Of a stretch of 24,064 nucleotides of DNA, positions 9,297 to 16,829 are shown one piece after another. Both the position numbers and the translations under genes were made by a program. Under the pieces are notes generated by a model, which was given only the letters and a program-made list of their open reading frames with translations, did no database searches and was not told the origin of the DNA. The stretch lies in assembly GCA_052147395.1 (NCBI GenBank), contig JBKQKS010000141.1, positions 1 to 24,064 on the forward strand. The letters are read 5' to 3'. This stretch comes from Roseiarcus sp052147395. Lineage in GTDB: Bacteria; Pseudomonadota; Alphaproteobacteria; Rhizobiales; Beijerinckiaceae. Numbering within the stretch: the stretch's first letter is position 1; every line of letters starts with the position of its first letter.

Positions 9297-9940
9297 CCGA
9301 ACGGTGCTCGCTTCGGCGGTCGTGGGGTCGGGACGCTCGCACGTCGCTCGACCTCGCGTCGGTCACGGGGCGGGGGGAACGCGGCGACGACGCCGGCGAG
9401 AGTGGGAAACGGCGCCGTTCCGGGAAAGGTTCGAGCGCCGATCCTTATCGAAGCCATCCCGCGCGAAGTCTCCGGCGATCGCGAGCGCCTCGTCATCCGG
9501 AAAAACGGAAAACAGGTGGTGGCCGCGCCTTCGACGACCGCTCCGCGTCGGGAGAGAATTTTCGGCCGCCGGGCGGCCAACGCGGTGTTCGCAGGCAATG
9601 CGGCATTGCGGGGGGACGACGGTTTTTCTTCTCGCGTTTTCCGCGCGCGGGTTCCGCGCCGGCCCGGGACGGCGGCGAGCACGATTGCCGCCGGGTTGAT
9701 TGCACGGCGCGGAATTGCTTTCTGAGGGACAGAAAGATTGCCAAGTGGCGGCGCTTTGGGCTTTATCAATGCGGAGCAATCGGTAATATCCGAGGCTGCG
9801 GTAGGGAGGGGACGGCGCAAGCCAGACGCCCGGGGGATAGGACAGATAGGGCGACCGTGACGCTAACGGCCGCAGCAGCATCTTTTCGTTCTTCGAGCTC
9901 CCTCCCGCCGGTCGGCGAACTTCAGATGGACGGTGACGGG
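9297..9940. other. 644-base gene-free leader region before the decarboxylase operon
   Basis: No convincing gene on either strand. A plus-strand frame at 9402-9725 contains ERLVIRKNGKQVVAAPS, faintly like the core of a Phd/YefM antitoxin, but the flanks are arginine-rich and not protein-like. A weak promoter-like pair (TTGCCA, 18 bases, TTTATC) at about 9737-9766 would give a ~170-base mmdA leader. I looked for a cobalamin riboswitch because of the methylmalonyl-CoA context. Only a partial AGCCAG match is present, at about 9820, and it is not convincing. Confidence 0.45.
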
Positions 9941-11494
9941 ATGACTTTATCCGTAGAACTGCTCGAGGAAATGCGTCGTCGCCGGGAGGAAATCCTGGCG
10001 GGAGGCGGCGCCGACAAGCTCGCGCAGCGCCGCGCGAAAGGGCTGATGACGGCGCGCGACCGGCTCGATGCGCTGTTCGAGGCGGCCACCTTCCAGGAAG
10101 TCGGCACCTACGTGCAGCATTCCGGCCGCCACTTCGGCATGGACACCAAGGTCTTTCCGGCCGACGGCGTCGTCGTGGGCACGGGCTATGTCGGCGGTCG
10201 AGTGGTCGCGGCATTCAGCCAGGACTTCACCGTCGTCGGCGGCTCGCTCGGCAAGATGCACGCCAAGAAGATCGTGATGCTGATGCAGCAGGCCGCCAAG
10301 TTCGGCGCGCCGCTCGTCGCGTTCAAGGATTCGGCCGGGGCGCGCATCCAGGAGGGCGTCGACGCGCTCTCCGGCTACGGCGACGTCTTCTACATGAACG
10401 TCCTGCTGTCGGGCGTGGTGCCGCAGATCGCGGTAGTGTGCGGCCCCTGCGCGGGCGGCGCCTCCTATTCGCCGGCGCTGATGGACTTCGTCGTCATGAC
10501 GCGCAAGAACGCCTACATGTTCATTACCGGGCCGGAAGTGATCAAGGCGGTGACCGGGAAGGCGGTGACGATGGAGGAAGTCGGCAGCGCCGACATGCAC
10601 GCAGCGGTGTCCGGCAATGTGCACTTCCTCGCCGAAGACGACGCCGACGCGATACGCATCGTCCACAAACTGCTCTCTTATCTGCCCTCGAACAACTCCG
10701 AGGACCCGCCGCATCATCCGAGCGCCGACATCTCGCTCGTCGAGGACGAGGGCATGCGCGCCCTCATCCCGGACGATCCGCAGAAGCCGATGGACGTTCA
10801 CGGCTTCATCGAGCACATCGTCGATCCCGGCGAGTTCCTCGAGGTGCATCGCTCGTTCGCCGAGAACCTCATTGTCGGTCTCGGCCGGGTCGAGGGCATC
10901 GTGGTCGGCATCGTCGCCAACCAGCCGGCGGTGCGCGCCGGGGCGCTGGACATCGACGCCGCCGACAAGGGCGCGCGGTTCATCCGCTTCTGCAACTGTT
11001 TCAATATTCCGCTGCTCACCCTGGTCGACGTTCCCGGCTTCCTGCCCGGCATCGAACAGGAGCGCGGCGGCATCATCCGCCACGGCGCCAAACTGCTGTT
11101 CGCCTATGCTTCGTGCACGACGCCGAAAGTGACGGTGATCCTGCGCAAGGCCTACGGCGGCTCCTATCTCGCCATGTGCAGCCAGGAAATGGGCGCCGAC
11201 TTCGTGTTCGCCTGGCCGACCGCGGAAATCGCCGTCATGGGCGCCGACGGCGCCGTCAAGGTTCTCTACAACAAGGAACTGAAAGCGGCGGAGGATCCGA
11301 GGGCGAAGGCGAAAGAGCTCGCCGCCGCCTATCGGTCCGAGTTCGCCTCGCCCTATATGGCGGCCGCCAACGGCTACATCACCGACGTCATCGATCCGGC
11401 GCTCACCCGCTCGACCATCGCCCTGTCGTTGAGCAAAGCGCTGTCGAAGCGCGAAGTGCGTCCGCCCAAGAAGCACGGCAACATCCCCCTGTGA
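9941..11494 (+). CDS. mmdA: Methylmalonyl-CoA decarboxylase alpha subunit (carboxyltransferase)
   Basis: A 517-residue acyl-CoA carboxyltransferase of the MmdA/PccB family. It moves the carboxyl group of methylmalonyl-CoA (or a close acyl-CoA) to biotin. Family blocks include GGSLGKMHAKKI, FKDSAGARIQEGVDAL, CAGGASYSPALMDF, FITGPEVIKAVTG, VDVPGFLPG, GGIIRHGAKLL and RKAYGGSYLAMCSQEMG. The terminal block AWPTAEIAVMGADGAV is shared with both decarboxylase and carboxylase members. The decarboxylase assignment rests mainly on the operon, which carries delta, carrier and beta subunits but no biotin carboxylase. ATG 9941 is preferred over ATG 9926 because family similarity begins at LSVELLEEMRRRR and GGTGACGGG precedes it, although the ribosome-binding site is weak. 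It is the first gene of a tight five-gene operon and is cytoplasmic, presumably docked to the membrane subunits. Confidence 0.92.
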   Translation: MTLSVELLEEMRRRREEILAGGGADKLAQRRAKGLMTARDRLDALFEAATFQEVGTYVQHSGRHFGMDTKVFPADGVVVGTGYVGGRVVAAFSQDFTVVGGSLGKMHAKKIVMLMQQAAKFGAPLVAFKDSAGARIQEGVDALSGYGDVFYMNVLLSGVVPQIAVVCGPCAGGASYSPALMDFVVMTRKNAYMFITGPEVIKAVTGKAVTMEEVGSADMHAAVSGNVHFLAEDDADAIRIVHKLLSYLPSNNSEDPPHHPSADISLVEDEGMRALIPDDPQKPMDVHGFIEHIVDPGEFLEVHRSFAENLIVGLGRVEGIVVGIVANQPAVRAGALDIDAADKGARFIRFCNCFNIPLLTLVDVPGFLPGIEQERGGIIRHGAKLLFAYASCTTPKVTVILRKAYGGSYLAMCSQEMGADFVFAWPTAEIAVMGADGAVKVLYNKELKAAEDPRAKAKELAAAYRSEFASPYMAAANGYITDVIDPALTRSTIALSLSKALSKREVRPPKKHGNIPL

Positions 11495-11522
11495 CCCCCT
11501 GCCGCTCCGGAGATTCGCAACC

Positions 11523-11888
11523 ATGACTTTCGAGACGTTGACGTATGGGCTCGGCGCGGTCGTCGCCGTCGTCGTCGTGGGCTTTGCCATGGTGTACCTC
11601 GGCCGCTTTTTGAGCTGGATCGAGCGCTCCGAGATCGCCCGTCAGGAGGCGGAGGCGGTGGCGGAGCGCAAGAAGAAGTCCGCCTCCGGGCGCGCCGCCG
11701 CCGAGCCCGAGCCGGAAGGCGTGTCGGCCCACCACATTGCCGCCATCGCGGCGGCGGTCGCCGCCTGCGGCTACCGGGTCGTCCATATCGCCGCTCATCC
11801 AACCGGGCACGCCTGGGCATCCGAGGGCCGCTGGATGCACCAGACGTCGCACCGCGCGCCGCCTCACGTGTCCCCTCGCGCGCAATGA
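11523..11888 (+). CDS. mmdD: OadG/MmdD-like delta subunit of the sodium-pump decarboxylase
   Basis: A 121-residue single-span membrane protein. Residues 5-30 form a hydrophobic helix (TLTYGLGAVVAVVVVGFAMV). A charged segment (RSEIARQEAEAVAERKKK) and an Ala/Pro linker follow. The C-terminal block contains HHIAAIAAAVAACGYRVVHI and WASEGRWMHQTSHR, which resembles the short C-terminal tail of OadG/MmdD proteins. In characterised pumps this subunit anchors the complex and helps assemble the carboxyltransferase with the membrane subunit. CGGAGA lies nine bases before the ATG, 28 bases after the mmdA stop. The small size and placement between the carboxyltransferase and the biotin carrier are standard for this operon type. 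The symbol is used by analogy. Confidence 0.82.
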   Translation: MTFETLTYGLGAVVAVVVVGFAMVYLGRFLSWIERSEIARQEAEAVAERKKKSASGRAAAEPEPEGVSAHHIAAIAAAVAACGYRVVHIAAHPTGHAWASEGRWMHQTSHRAPPHVSPRAQ

Positions 11889-11918
11889 CGCGCGTTTCAT
11901 CGATCAGGAGTCTCGCCC

Positions 11919-12305
11919 ATGCAAAGGAAGTTCAAGATCAGCGTCGACGGCCGGGCTTATGAAGTCGTCGTGGAGGAGGTCGCCGACGTGAGCGCGACGA
12001 CCTGGCCCGCCTCGGTGGCCGCGGCTTCGGCGGCGGTCGCCGCAGCGGCGGCGGCGCCGGCTGCCCCCGCCCCGGTGAAACCCGCAGCAGGCGCCGGCGA
12101 CGAAGTCGCGCCGCTCGCCGGCACCGTCCAGTCGGTCGACGTGACGGTCGGCCAGATGGTCAAGGTCGGCGACAAGATCGTCACCATCGAAGCGATGAAG
12201 ATGAAGACCGAGGTGCACGCCAAAGGCGCCGGCAAGGTCGTGTCGATCGCGGTGAAGCCTGGAGATTCCGTCGACACCGGCGGCATTCTGCTCACGCTCG
12301 CCTGA
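11919..12305 (+). CDS. mmdC: Biotin carboxyl carrier subunit of the decarboxylase
   Basis: A 128-residue biotinyl protein. Residues 1-25 form a short beta-rich start (FKISVDGRAYEVVVEEV). A flexible Ala/Pro linker spans about 30-57, and a biotinyl/lipoyl domain fills 60-128. The biotinylation motif is EAMKM with the target lysine at residue 94, preceded by the expected VGDKIVTI and followed by GDSVDTGGILLTLA. It shuttles the carboxyl group from the alpha to the beta subunit. AGGAG lies eight bases before the ATG, and the gene starts 30 bases after the delta subunit stop. A biotin protein ligase is needed for maturation and is not in this window. Confidence 0.93.
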   Translation: MQRKFKISVDGRAYEVVVEEVADVSATTWPASVAAASAAVAAAAAAPAAPAPVKPAAGAGDEVAPLAGTVQSVDVTVGQMVKVGDKIVTIEAMKMKTEVHAKGAGKVVSIAVKPGDSVDTGGILLTLA

Positions 12306-12317
12306 GGGGGCTTTTCC

Positions 12318-12485
12318 ATGCTGAAGATGCCCGACACGCTCTACGGGGCGTACATGCTCAGCTTCATCGACTTCTTCATGTCGATGGTGATGATATCAGG
12401 GATCGGCATCGTGCTGGCGCTGTTCCCGTTGCTCAACCGGCTCGGCAAGATCGACGAAAAAGAATTGCGCAAGAGCCAGCACTGA
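12318..12485 (+). CDS. 55-residue membrane protein, putative extra subunit of the sodium-pump decarboxylase
   Basis: A short frame starts with ATG at 12318, preceded by GAGGGGG directly after the biotin-carrier stop. It ends with TGA at 12485, 33 bases before the beta-subunit start at 12519. It encodes 55 residues: a short N-terminus (MLKMPDTLYGAYM), one hydrophobic helix at about 14-40 (SFIDFFMSMVMISGIGIVLA), and a charged tail (GKIDEKELRKSQH). The good ribosome-binding site, tight spacing and membrane-protein composition argue for a real gene. Veillonella parvula Mmd has an epsilon subunit (MmdE) of similar size, but that protein is described as resembling the delta C-terminus and I cannot claim homology. 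The protein may instead supply an N-terminal helix to the beta subunit. Confidence 0.8.
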   Translation: MLKMPDTLYGAYMLSFIDFFMSMVMISGIGIVLALFPLLNRLGKIDEKELRKSQH

Positions 12486-12518
12486 TTGCTGGATCATACC
12501 GAGTTGGAGGGGCGTCCC

Positions 12519-13649
12519 TTGATTGATCAGATATTCCAGTTTCTCGGCGCGTTGCTGGACCAGACCGGTCTCGCCCATATTTACTGGGGCAACCTGGTCA
12601 TGATCGCCATAGGCTGCGGCATGATCTATCTGGCGATCATCAAACGCTACGAGCCGCTGCTGCTCGTCGGCATCGGCTTCGCGTGCGTCATCGCCAACGT
12701 GCCGGGATCCGACCTGATCCAACCGGGCGGGCTGTTCAGCTACGCCTACAAGGGCGTGCAGCTGCTCATCGTGCCGCCGCTCATTTTCTTCGGCGTCGGC
12801 GCGATGACCGACTTCGCGCCGATGATCGCCAATCCCCGGCTCGTCATCCTCGGCGCCGCCGCGCATCTCGGCATCTTCATCGCCCTGATCGGGGCGAAAC
12901 TGTTGGGCTTCACGCTGAGCGAGTCCGGCGCGATCGGCATCATCGGCGGCGCCGACGGGCCGATGGCGGTGTTCATGGCGGTCAAGCTCGCGCCGCATCT
13001 GCTGCCGCAAATCTCGGTCGCCGCCTATTCCTACATGGCGCTGATGCCGCTGATCCAGCCGCCGGTGATGAAGCTGCTCACCACCCGCGAGGAGCGGGTG
13101 ATCCGGATGAAGCAGTCGCGGCAGGTGACCCGGCTCGAGAAGGTCGCCTTCCCGATCGTGATCGGCATCATCGTCAACATGTTCTTCCCCCCGGTCGCGC
13201 CGCTCATCACCATGTTGATGCTCGGCAATCTGTTCCGCGAGGTGCTGGTCGTCGACCGGCTCGCCAAGACCGCGGCCAACGACTTGATGAACGTGATCAT
13301 CATCGTGCTCACGGTTGCGATCGGCTCGACCATGGAGGCCCGCAGTTTTCTCACCTTCAAGACGGTCGAGATCGTCGTGCTGGGCCTCATCGCCTTCATG
13401 GGAGGCACCTTCTCGGGCGTCGTCGGCGCCAAGATCCTGAACTTGTTCCTGAAGGAGAAGATCAATCCGCTGCTCGGATCGGCGGGCATCGCCTCGGTGC
13501 CGATCGCGGCCAGGGTCAGCCACAACGTGGCGCTGCAATACGACAAGGAGAACTACCTCATCTACCACGCGATGGGCCCCAATCTGGCGGGTGTGTTCGG
13601 CACCGCGATCTCCGGCGGCATCATGCTGGCGCTGCTGGGGGTGAAGTAG
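12519..13649 (+). CDS. mmdB: Sodium-translocating beta subunit of the decarboxylase (OadB/MmdB/GcdB family)
   Basis: A 376-residue polytopic membrane protein, the usual size for MmdB and GcdB. It decarboxylates carboxybiotin and couples this to Na+ export. The conserved motif GGADGPMAVF carries Asp146, equivalent to the essential aspartate of OadB. It is followed by the hallmark AYSYMALMPLIQPPVMK, a charged loop (TTREERVIRMK), and the C-terminal blocks GSTMEARSFL and AISGGIMLALLG. I choose the TTG start at 12519 because GGAGGGG sits six bases upstream and family similarity (IDQIFQFLGALLDQTG) begins there. The frame is also open to a TTG at 12486, directly after the previous stop, but that lacks a suitable ribosome-binding site. 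It is the last gene of the operon. Confidence 0.93.
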   Translation: MIDQIFQFLGALLDQTGLAHIYWGNLVMIAIGCGMIYLAIIKRYEPLLLVGIGFACVIANVPGSDLIQPGGLFSYAYKGVQLLIVPPLIFFGVGAMTDFAPMIANPRLVILGAAAHLGIFIALIGAKLLGFTLSESGAIGIIGGADGPMAVFMAVKLAPHLLPQISVAAYSYMALMPLIQPPVMKLLTTREERVIRMKQSRQVTRLEKVAFPIVIGIIVNMFFPPVAPLITMLMLGNLFREVLVVDRLAKTAANDLMNVIIIVLTVAIGSTMEARSFLTFKTVEIVVLGLIAFMGGTFSGVVGAKILNLFLKEKINPLLGSAGIASVPIAARVSHNVALQYDKENYLIYHAMGPNLAGVFGTAISGGIMLALLGVK

Positions 13650-13670
13650 CCGCGCCATTGTAGGCGAGGG

Positions 13671-13740
13671 CCCTCATCCTGAGCTCGTCGAAGGACGGCC
13701 ACGCTGTTTCCGCTTGGAAGCGTCGTGTGAGGATGACGCG
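13671..13740. repeat. Alphaproteobacterial CCTCATCCTGAG-type intergenic repeat
   Basis: CCCTCATCCTGAGCTCGTCG followed by AAGGACG at 13671-13697 matches the widely seen 'cgtccttcgac...ctcaggatgagg' repeat in reverse. A complementary GAGGATGACG at about 13730-13738 closes an imperfect long stem. It sits immediately downstream of mmdB, where it could also stop transcription. Confidence 0.55.
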
Positions 13741-13782
13741 CTTGACAAGCCGACCGGGGTCGTCCGTCGACGAACTCGGGAA

Positions 13783-13891
13783 GAGTTTTCATGCGCTTTG
13801 CGCACTTTGATGCATGAAAGACCGCCAATTGTAGCCGCGGTCGTTGACCGCGGCTGCCGGGGTCAGCGACCCCGGCTACAAGGTTGCCTTT
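13783..13891 (-). repeat. Intergenic hairpin repeat, copy B (inverted relative to copy A)
   Basis: The reverse complement aligns with 2493-2602 with only a few substitutions and one small indel. All three hairpins are intact here. The one at 13856-13876 has arms GCCGGGGTC/GACCCCGGC and loop AGC. The one at 13834-13854 has arms GCCGCGGTC/GACCGCGGC and loop GTT. The one at 13792-13804 has arms TGCGC/GCGCA and loop TTT. Confidence 0.85.
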
Positions 13892-13986
13892 CGGGAAAGG
13901 GACCTCGGCTCCAGAATCGCGCCGCCCGGGAATCTGCCCCGGCTACGGCGGACCGGAGTTCGTCGAGCGGGCCGAAGGAGACGGCA

Positions 13987-14802
13987 ATGTCAGTCGGGAT
14001 CAGCATCGATGCGCCGCTGGAGATCATCACGGCGGGCAAACCTTCGCGGCGGCCGGCGCTGCTATTCGTCCATGGCGCCTTTTGCGGCGGCTGGGTTTGG
14101 TCGGAGCATTTTCTCCCCTTTTTCGCGGACTTGGGGTGGCAGTGCATTGCCGTGTCACTGCGCGGCCATGGCCAAAGCGCGGGCAGGAAGCAACTCGACC
14201 AGTTCGGCATCGCCGATTACGTCGCCGACGCCGCCTCGGCGGCGGCTGGACTCGACCGTCCGCCGGTGGTCATTGGACACTCGATGGGCGGCCTCGTCGC
14301 CCAACGCTTCGTGCAGACGCATGGAGCTTCCGGCCTGGCGCTGCTGTCGCCCGCCAGTGTCGCCGGTCTCGGCGGACCCCTGGTGCACATGTATCTCAGG
14401 CGTCCGGAACTGCTTCGGGCCTTGAGCCGCGTTCAGTCGCGCGCCATGGCAGCGGCGGACTTCGAGGCGATTCGCCAAGGGCTTTTTTCCCAGGACTTTC
14501 CGGCCGATCGCGCTTTGCGCTACATGCCGCGACTGCAGCGGGAATCCTTCCTCGCCAATCTGGAGTTGATGTTCCCGCAATGGTTCTATCTCATGGGGCG
14601 CCCGCGCCTGCCAACGCTGGTATTGGGGGGCGCCGAGGATTGCTTCGTTCCGTTCGCGGATTTGCTGTTGAGCTCGATTTTTTGGCATGCAGAGCTTTGC
14701 GTTCTCCAAGATGTTCCCCATGCGATGATGTTGGACACGTCGTGGCGGCTCGCCGCCGAGACGATCGCCGACTGGCTGAGGAGGTCATTCGATCGGTTGT
14801 GA
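13987..14802 (+). CDS. Alpha/beta-fold hydrolase
   Basis: A 271-residue alpha/beta hydrolase with a complete catalytic set. The oxyanion region is HGAF (29-32), the nucleophile is Ser99 in GHSMGG (97-102), the acid is Asp218 in GGAED, and His245 lies in VPHAMMLD. RGHGQSAG at 59-66 is also typical. The lid region (about 125-195) is family-specific, and the substrate (an ester, lactone or similar) cannot be inferred. There is no signal peptide, so it is likely cytoplasmic. AAGGAG lies about seven bases before ATG 13987. The upstream open frame is repeat-derived and was excluded. It is separated from mmdB by the repeat region and is probably its own transcription unit. Confidence 0.88.
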   Translation: MSVGISIDAPLEIITAGKPSRRPALLFVHGAFCGGWVWSEHFLPFFADLGWQCIAVSLRGHGQSAGRKQLDQFGIADYVADAASAAAGLDRPPVVIGHSMGGLVAQRFVQTHGASGLALLSPASVAGLGGPLVHMYLRRPELLRALSRVQSRAMAAADFEAIRQGLFSQDFPADRALRYMPRLQRESFLANLELMFPQWFYLMGRPRLPTLVLGGAEDCFVPFADLLLSSIFWHAELCVLQDVPHAMMLDTSWRLAAETIADWLRRSFDRL

Positions 14803-14993
14803 GAGAGGCGGCGATCGCCGAGCTTGGCCCCAATCCGGCGGGCGTGTACCGCGCCCGCGATCATCCCGGCGCTCGTCGGCGCGAAGTGACGCGCTGGCGT
14901 TTCCCAGCCGCTCGTCGCTGAAATGTGAACCGGCGCCGCTCCCGAGAGCATAGGCCATGGGCTACAACCCCAAGGAGGAAGCGGGGCTCAATC

Positions 14994-16820
14994 ATGATGG
15001 ACGCGAGCGCAGTCAGTGTCGGGGCCCAGGAGCAGTCGCCAGCGTCGGCCGGTCCGCGGCCCCGGCGCTCGGAACGGCGCATGGGCCTTTTGGGGGTCTG
15101 CTCGCTCGCGTTGATCATCGGGGTTGCGACCGGCATAGGCGCCGTGGCGTTGCGCGCGCTGATCGGCCTGTTCCACAACGCGCTCTACAACGGCACGCTG
15201 AACGCGGCCTACAACGCCAACATCCTCGAAGGGGTGAGCCGGTTCGGCGACTTCGTGATTCTGTCGCCGATCCTCGGCGGCCTCGTCGTCGTCTTTCTCG
15301 TCGAACGCTTCGCGCCGGAGGCCAAGGGCCACGGCGTGCCCGAAGTCATCGACGCCATTTTCTACAAGAACGGCGAAATCCGCTGGCAGGTCGCGGTGAT
15401 CAAGTCGCTCGCTTCGGCGCTGTCGATCGGCAGCGGCGCCGCGGTCGGCCGCGAGGGTCCGATCATCCAGATCGGCGCGGCGCTGGGCTCGGCGTTCTCT
15501 CAGCTTCTCCGGCTCTCCAGCGGGCAGAAGATCACGCTGCTCTCCGCCGGCGCCGGCGCCGGCATCGCCGCGACGTTCAATACGCCGCTCGGCGGCGTGC
15601 TGTTCGCGCTGGAGATTCTGCTCCCCGAGGTGTCGAACCGCACCTTCCTGCCGGTGGTGATCGCGACGGGCGCCGCCACCCTCGTCGGCCGCATGCTGAT
15701 CGGCCCCGACCCCGCCTTCACCGTGCCGGACATGCGGTTTCCGCTGGCCAATTCGTTCGGCGTCGAGGAGGGGATCGCGTTTCTGGCGCTCGGCGCGCTG
15801 TGCGGACTCGCGTCCTGGGCCTTCATCCGCCTGCTCGTCGTGATGGAGGACGGGTTCCCGAAAATTCCCGGAAACGTCTACACGCGCAACATGGTCGGCA
15901 TGGCGATCATCGGCGTGATGATGGTCGTGCTGATGCGGGTGTTCGGCCATTCCTATGTCGACGGCGTCGGCTACAGCGTCATCCAACAGATCCTCGACGG
16001 GCACATGACGGGGGTCGGGCTGCTCGGCCTGCTGTTCACGCTGAAGCTCGTGGCGACGACGGTCAGCCTCGGCAGCGGCGCCTCGGGCGGCATTTTCTCG
16101 CCCTCGCTCTACATGGGCTCGACGCTCGGCGCCGTCGTCGCCATCGTCGGCGGCGCCGTGCTGCCCGACGCCGGGCTCAACGTGCCCTCCGCGGCGATCG
16201 TCGGCATGGCCGCAATGGTCGGCGCCGGAACCGGCGCCGTCATGACCGCGATCGTCATGGTGTTCGAGATGACGCGCGATTACGCGGTCATCGTGCCGGT
16301 CATCGTCGCGGTGGCGGTCGCGGCGGGCGTCAGGCGCGCGCTGGTCGCCGAGACCATCTACACCATCAAGCTGCGCCACCGCGGCCACCGCATCCCCAAG
16401 GATCGTCACCTCAACCTGTACCTGGTCCAGTACGCCCGCGACGTCATGGAGCCGCGCTTTCTGGTGGCCGAGGCCGGCACGACGCTGAAGGAGGTGATCG
16501 GGGCGGAGCAGCGCGATGACATCAGGGCGATCATCGTCGAACGCCAAGGGCGCATCGTCGGGCTCATCTCGCCGCGTTCCGGCCTGTGGCGCGAGTCGGT
16601 GGACAATCCCGACGTCATCGTCGATCGCTACATCGACCGCCGCATGGTGCTGTGCCTGGAGACCGACCCGATGGGCCTCGTGCTAGCGCGGCTGAAGCGT
16701 CATCGCTCCAGCGCCGCCATCGTGTACTCCGGCGAAGGCCGACCCCGTGTGAAGGACGTCGTCGGCATCATCACCAAGCGCGCGATCGCCGACGCGGTGA
16801 TCGACAATTTCGAGGAGTGA
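14994..16820 (+). CDS. ClC-family chloride channel/transporter with C-terminal CBS domains
   Basis: A 608-residue membrane protein. The ClC core (about 30-455) shows the three anion-selectivity motifs: KGHGVPE (111-117), GREGP (152-156, gating Glu154) and GSGASGGIFSP (360-370). The C-terminal cytoplasmic part (about 470-605) forms a CBS-domain pair that could sense a nucleotide ligand. Two departures from E. coli ClC-ec1 are visible. The selectivity serine position reads His113. The proton-pathway Glu203 position aligns with Ile208 (LFALEILLPEV), which suggests weak or absent proton coupling. The start is one of two adjacent ATGs (14994 or 14997). AAGGAGG is present but unusually far away (about 15 bases). 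It is a stand-alone gene, 191 bases after the hydrolase. Confidence 0.93.
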   Translation: MMDASAVSVGAQEQSPASAGPRPRRSERRMGLLGVCSLALIIGVATGIGAVALRALIGLFHNALYNGTLNAAYNANILEGVSRFGDFVILSPILGGLVVVFLVERFAPEAKGHGVPEVIDAIFYKNGEIRWQVAVIKSLASALSIGSGAAVGREGPIIQIGAALGSAFSQLLRLSSGQKITLLSAGAGAGIAATFNTPLGGVLFALEILLPEVSNRTFLPVVIATGAATLVGRMLIGPDPAFTVPDMRFPLANSFGVEEGIAFLALGALCGLASWAFIRLLVVMEDGFPKIPGNVYTRNMVGMAIIGVMMVVLMRVFGHSYVDGVGYSVIQQILDGHMTGVGLLGLLFTLKLVATTVSLGSGASGGIFSPSLYMGSTLGAVVAIVGGAVLPDAGLNVPSAAIVGMAAMVGAGTGAVMTAIVMVFEMTRDYAVIVPVIVAVAVAAGVRRALVAETIYTIKLRHRGHRIPKDRHLNLYLVQYARDVMEPRFLVAEAGTTLKEVIGAEQRDDIRAIIVERQGRIVGLISPRSGLWRESVDNPDVIVDRYIDRRMVLCLETDPMGLVLARLKRHRSSAAIVYSGEGRPRVKDVVGIITKRAIADAVIDNFEE

Positions 16821-16829
16821 CGCTTTCCA

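Larger units (their letters stand above)
13650..13986. other. 337-base intergenic region built largely of dispersed repeats
   Basis: No gene is supported. After mmdB comes a CCTCATCCTGAG-type repeat (13671-13740), then repeat copy B (13783-13891), then a short GC-rich stretch carrying the ribosome-binding site of the hydrolase gene. An open frame runs through the region (from 13714) into the hydrolase gene, but its translation is repeat-derived. Confidence 0.6.

Noticed and set aside
9402..9725. Possible Phd/YefM-type antitoxin (ERLVIRKNGKQVVAAPS)
   Set aside because: Only one short segment resembles the family, there is no N-terminal DNA-binding part, no toxin gene follows, and the rest is arginine-rich. 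At most it is a decayed fragment.
9770..9890. Cobalamin riboswitch in front of the decarboxylase operon
   Set aside because: Only a partial AGCCAG match to the B12 box is present. The remaining conserved core elements and spacing are missing, and the enzyme uses biotin rather than B12.
9947..11590. 547-codon minus-strand open frame opposite mmdA
   Set aside because: It is a mirror frame of mmdA, with His/Asp/Arg-rich composition and no domain.
14957..16519. 520-codon plus-strand frame overlapping the ClC gene, with AAGGAGG nearby
   Set aside because: It is an out-of-frame shadow of the ClC gene with Arg/Gly-rich composition. The ClC frame has all the family motifs.
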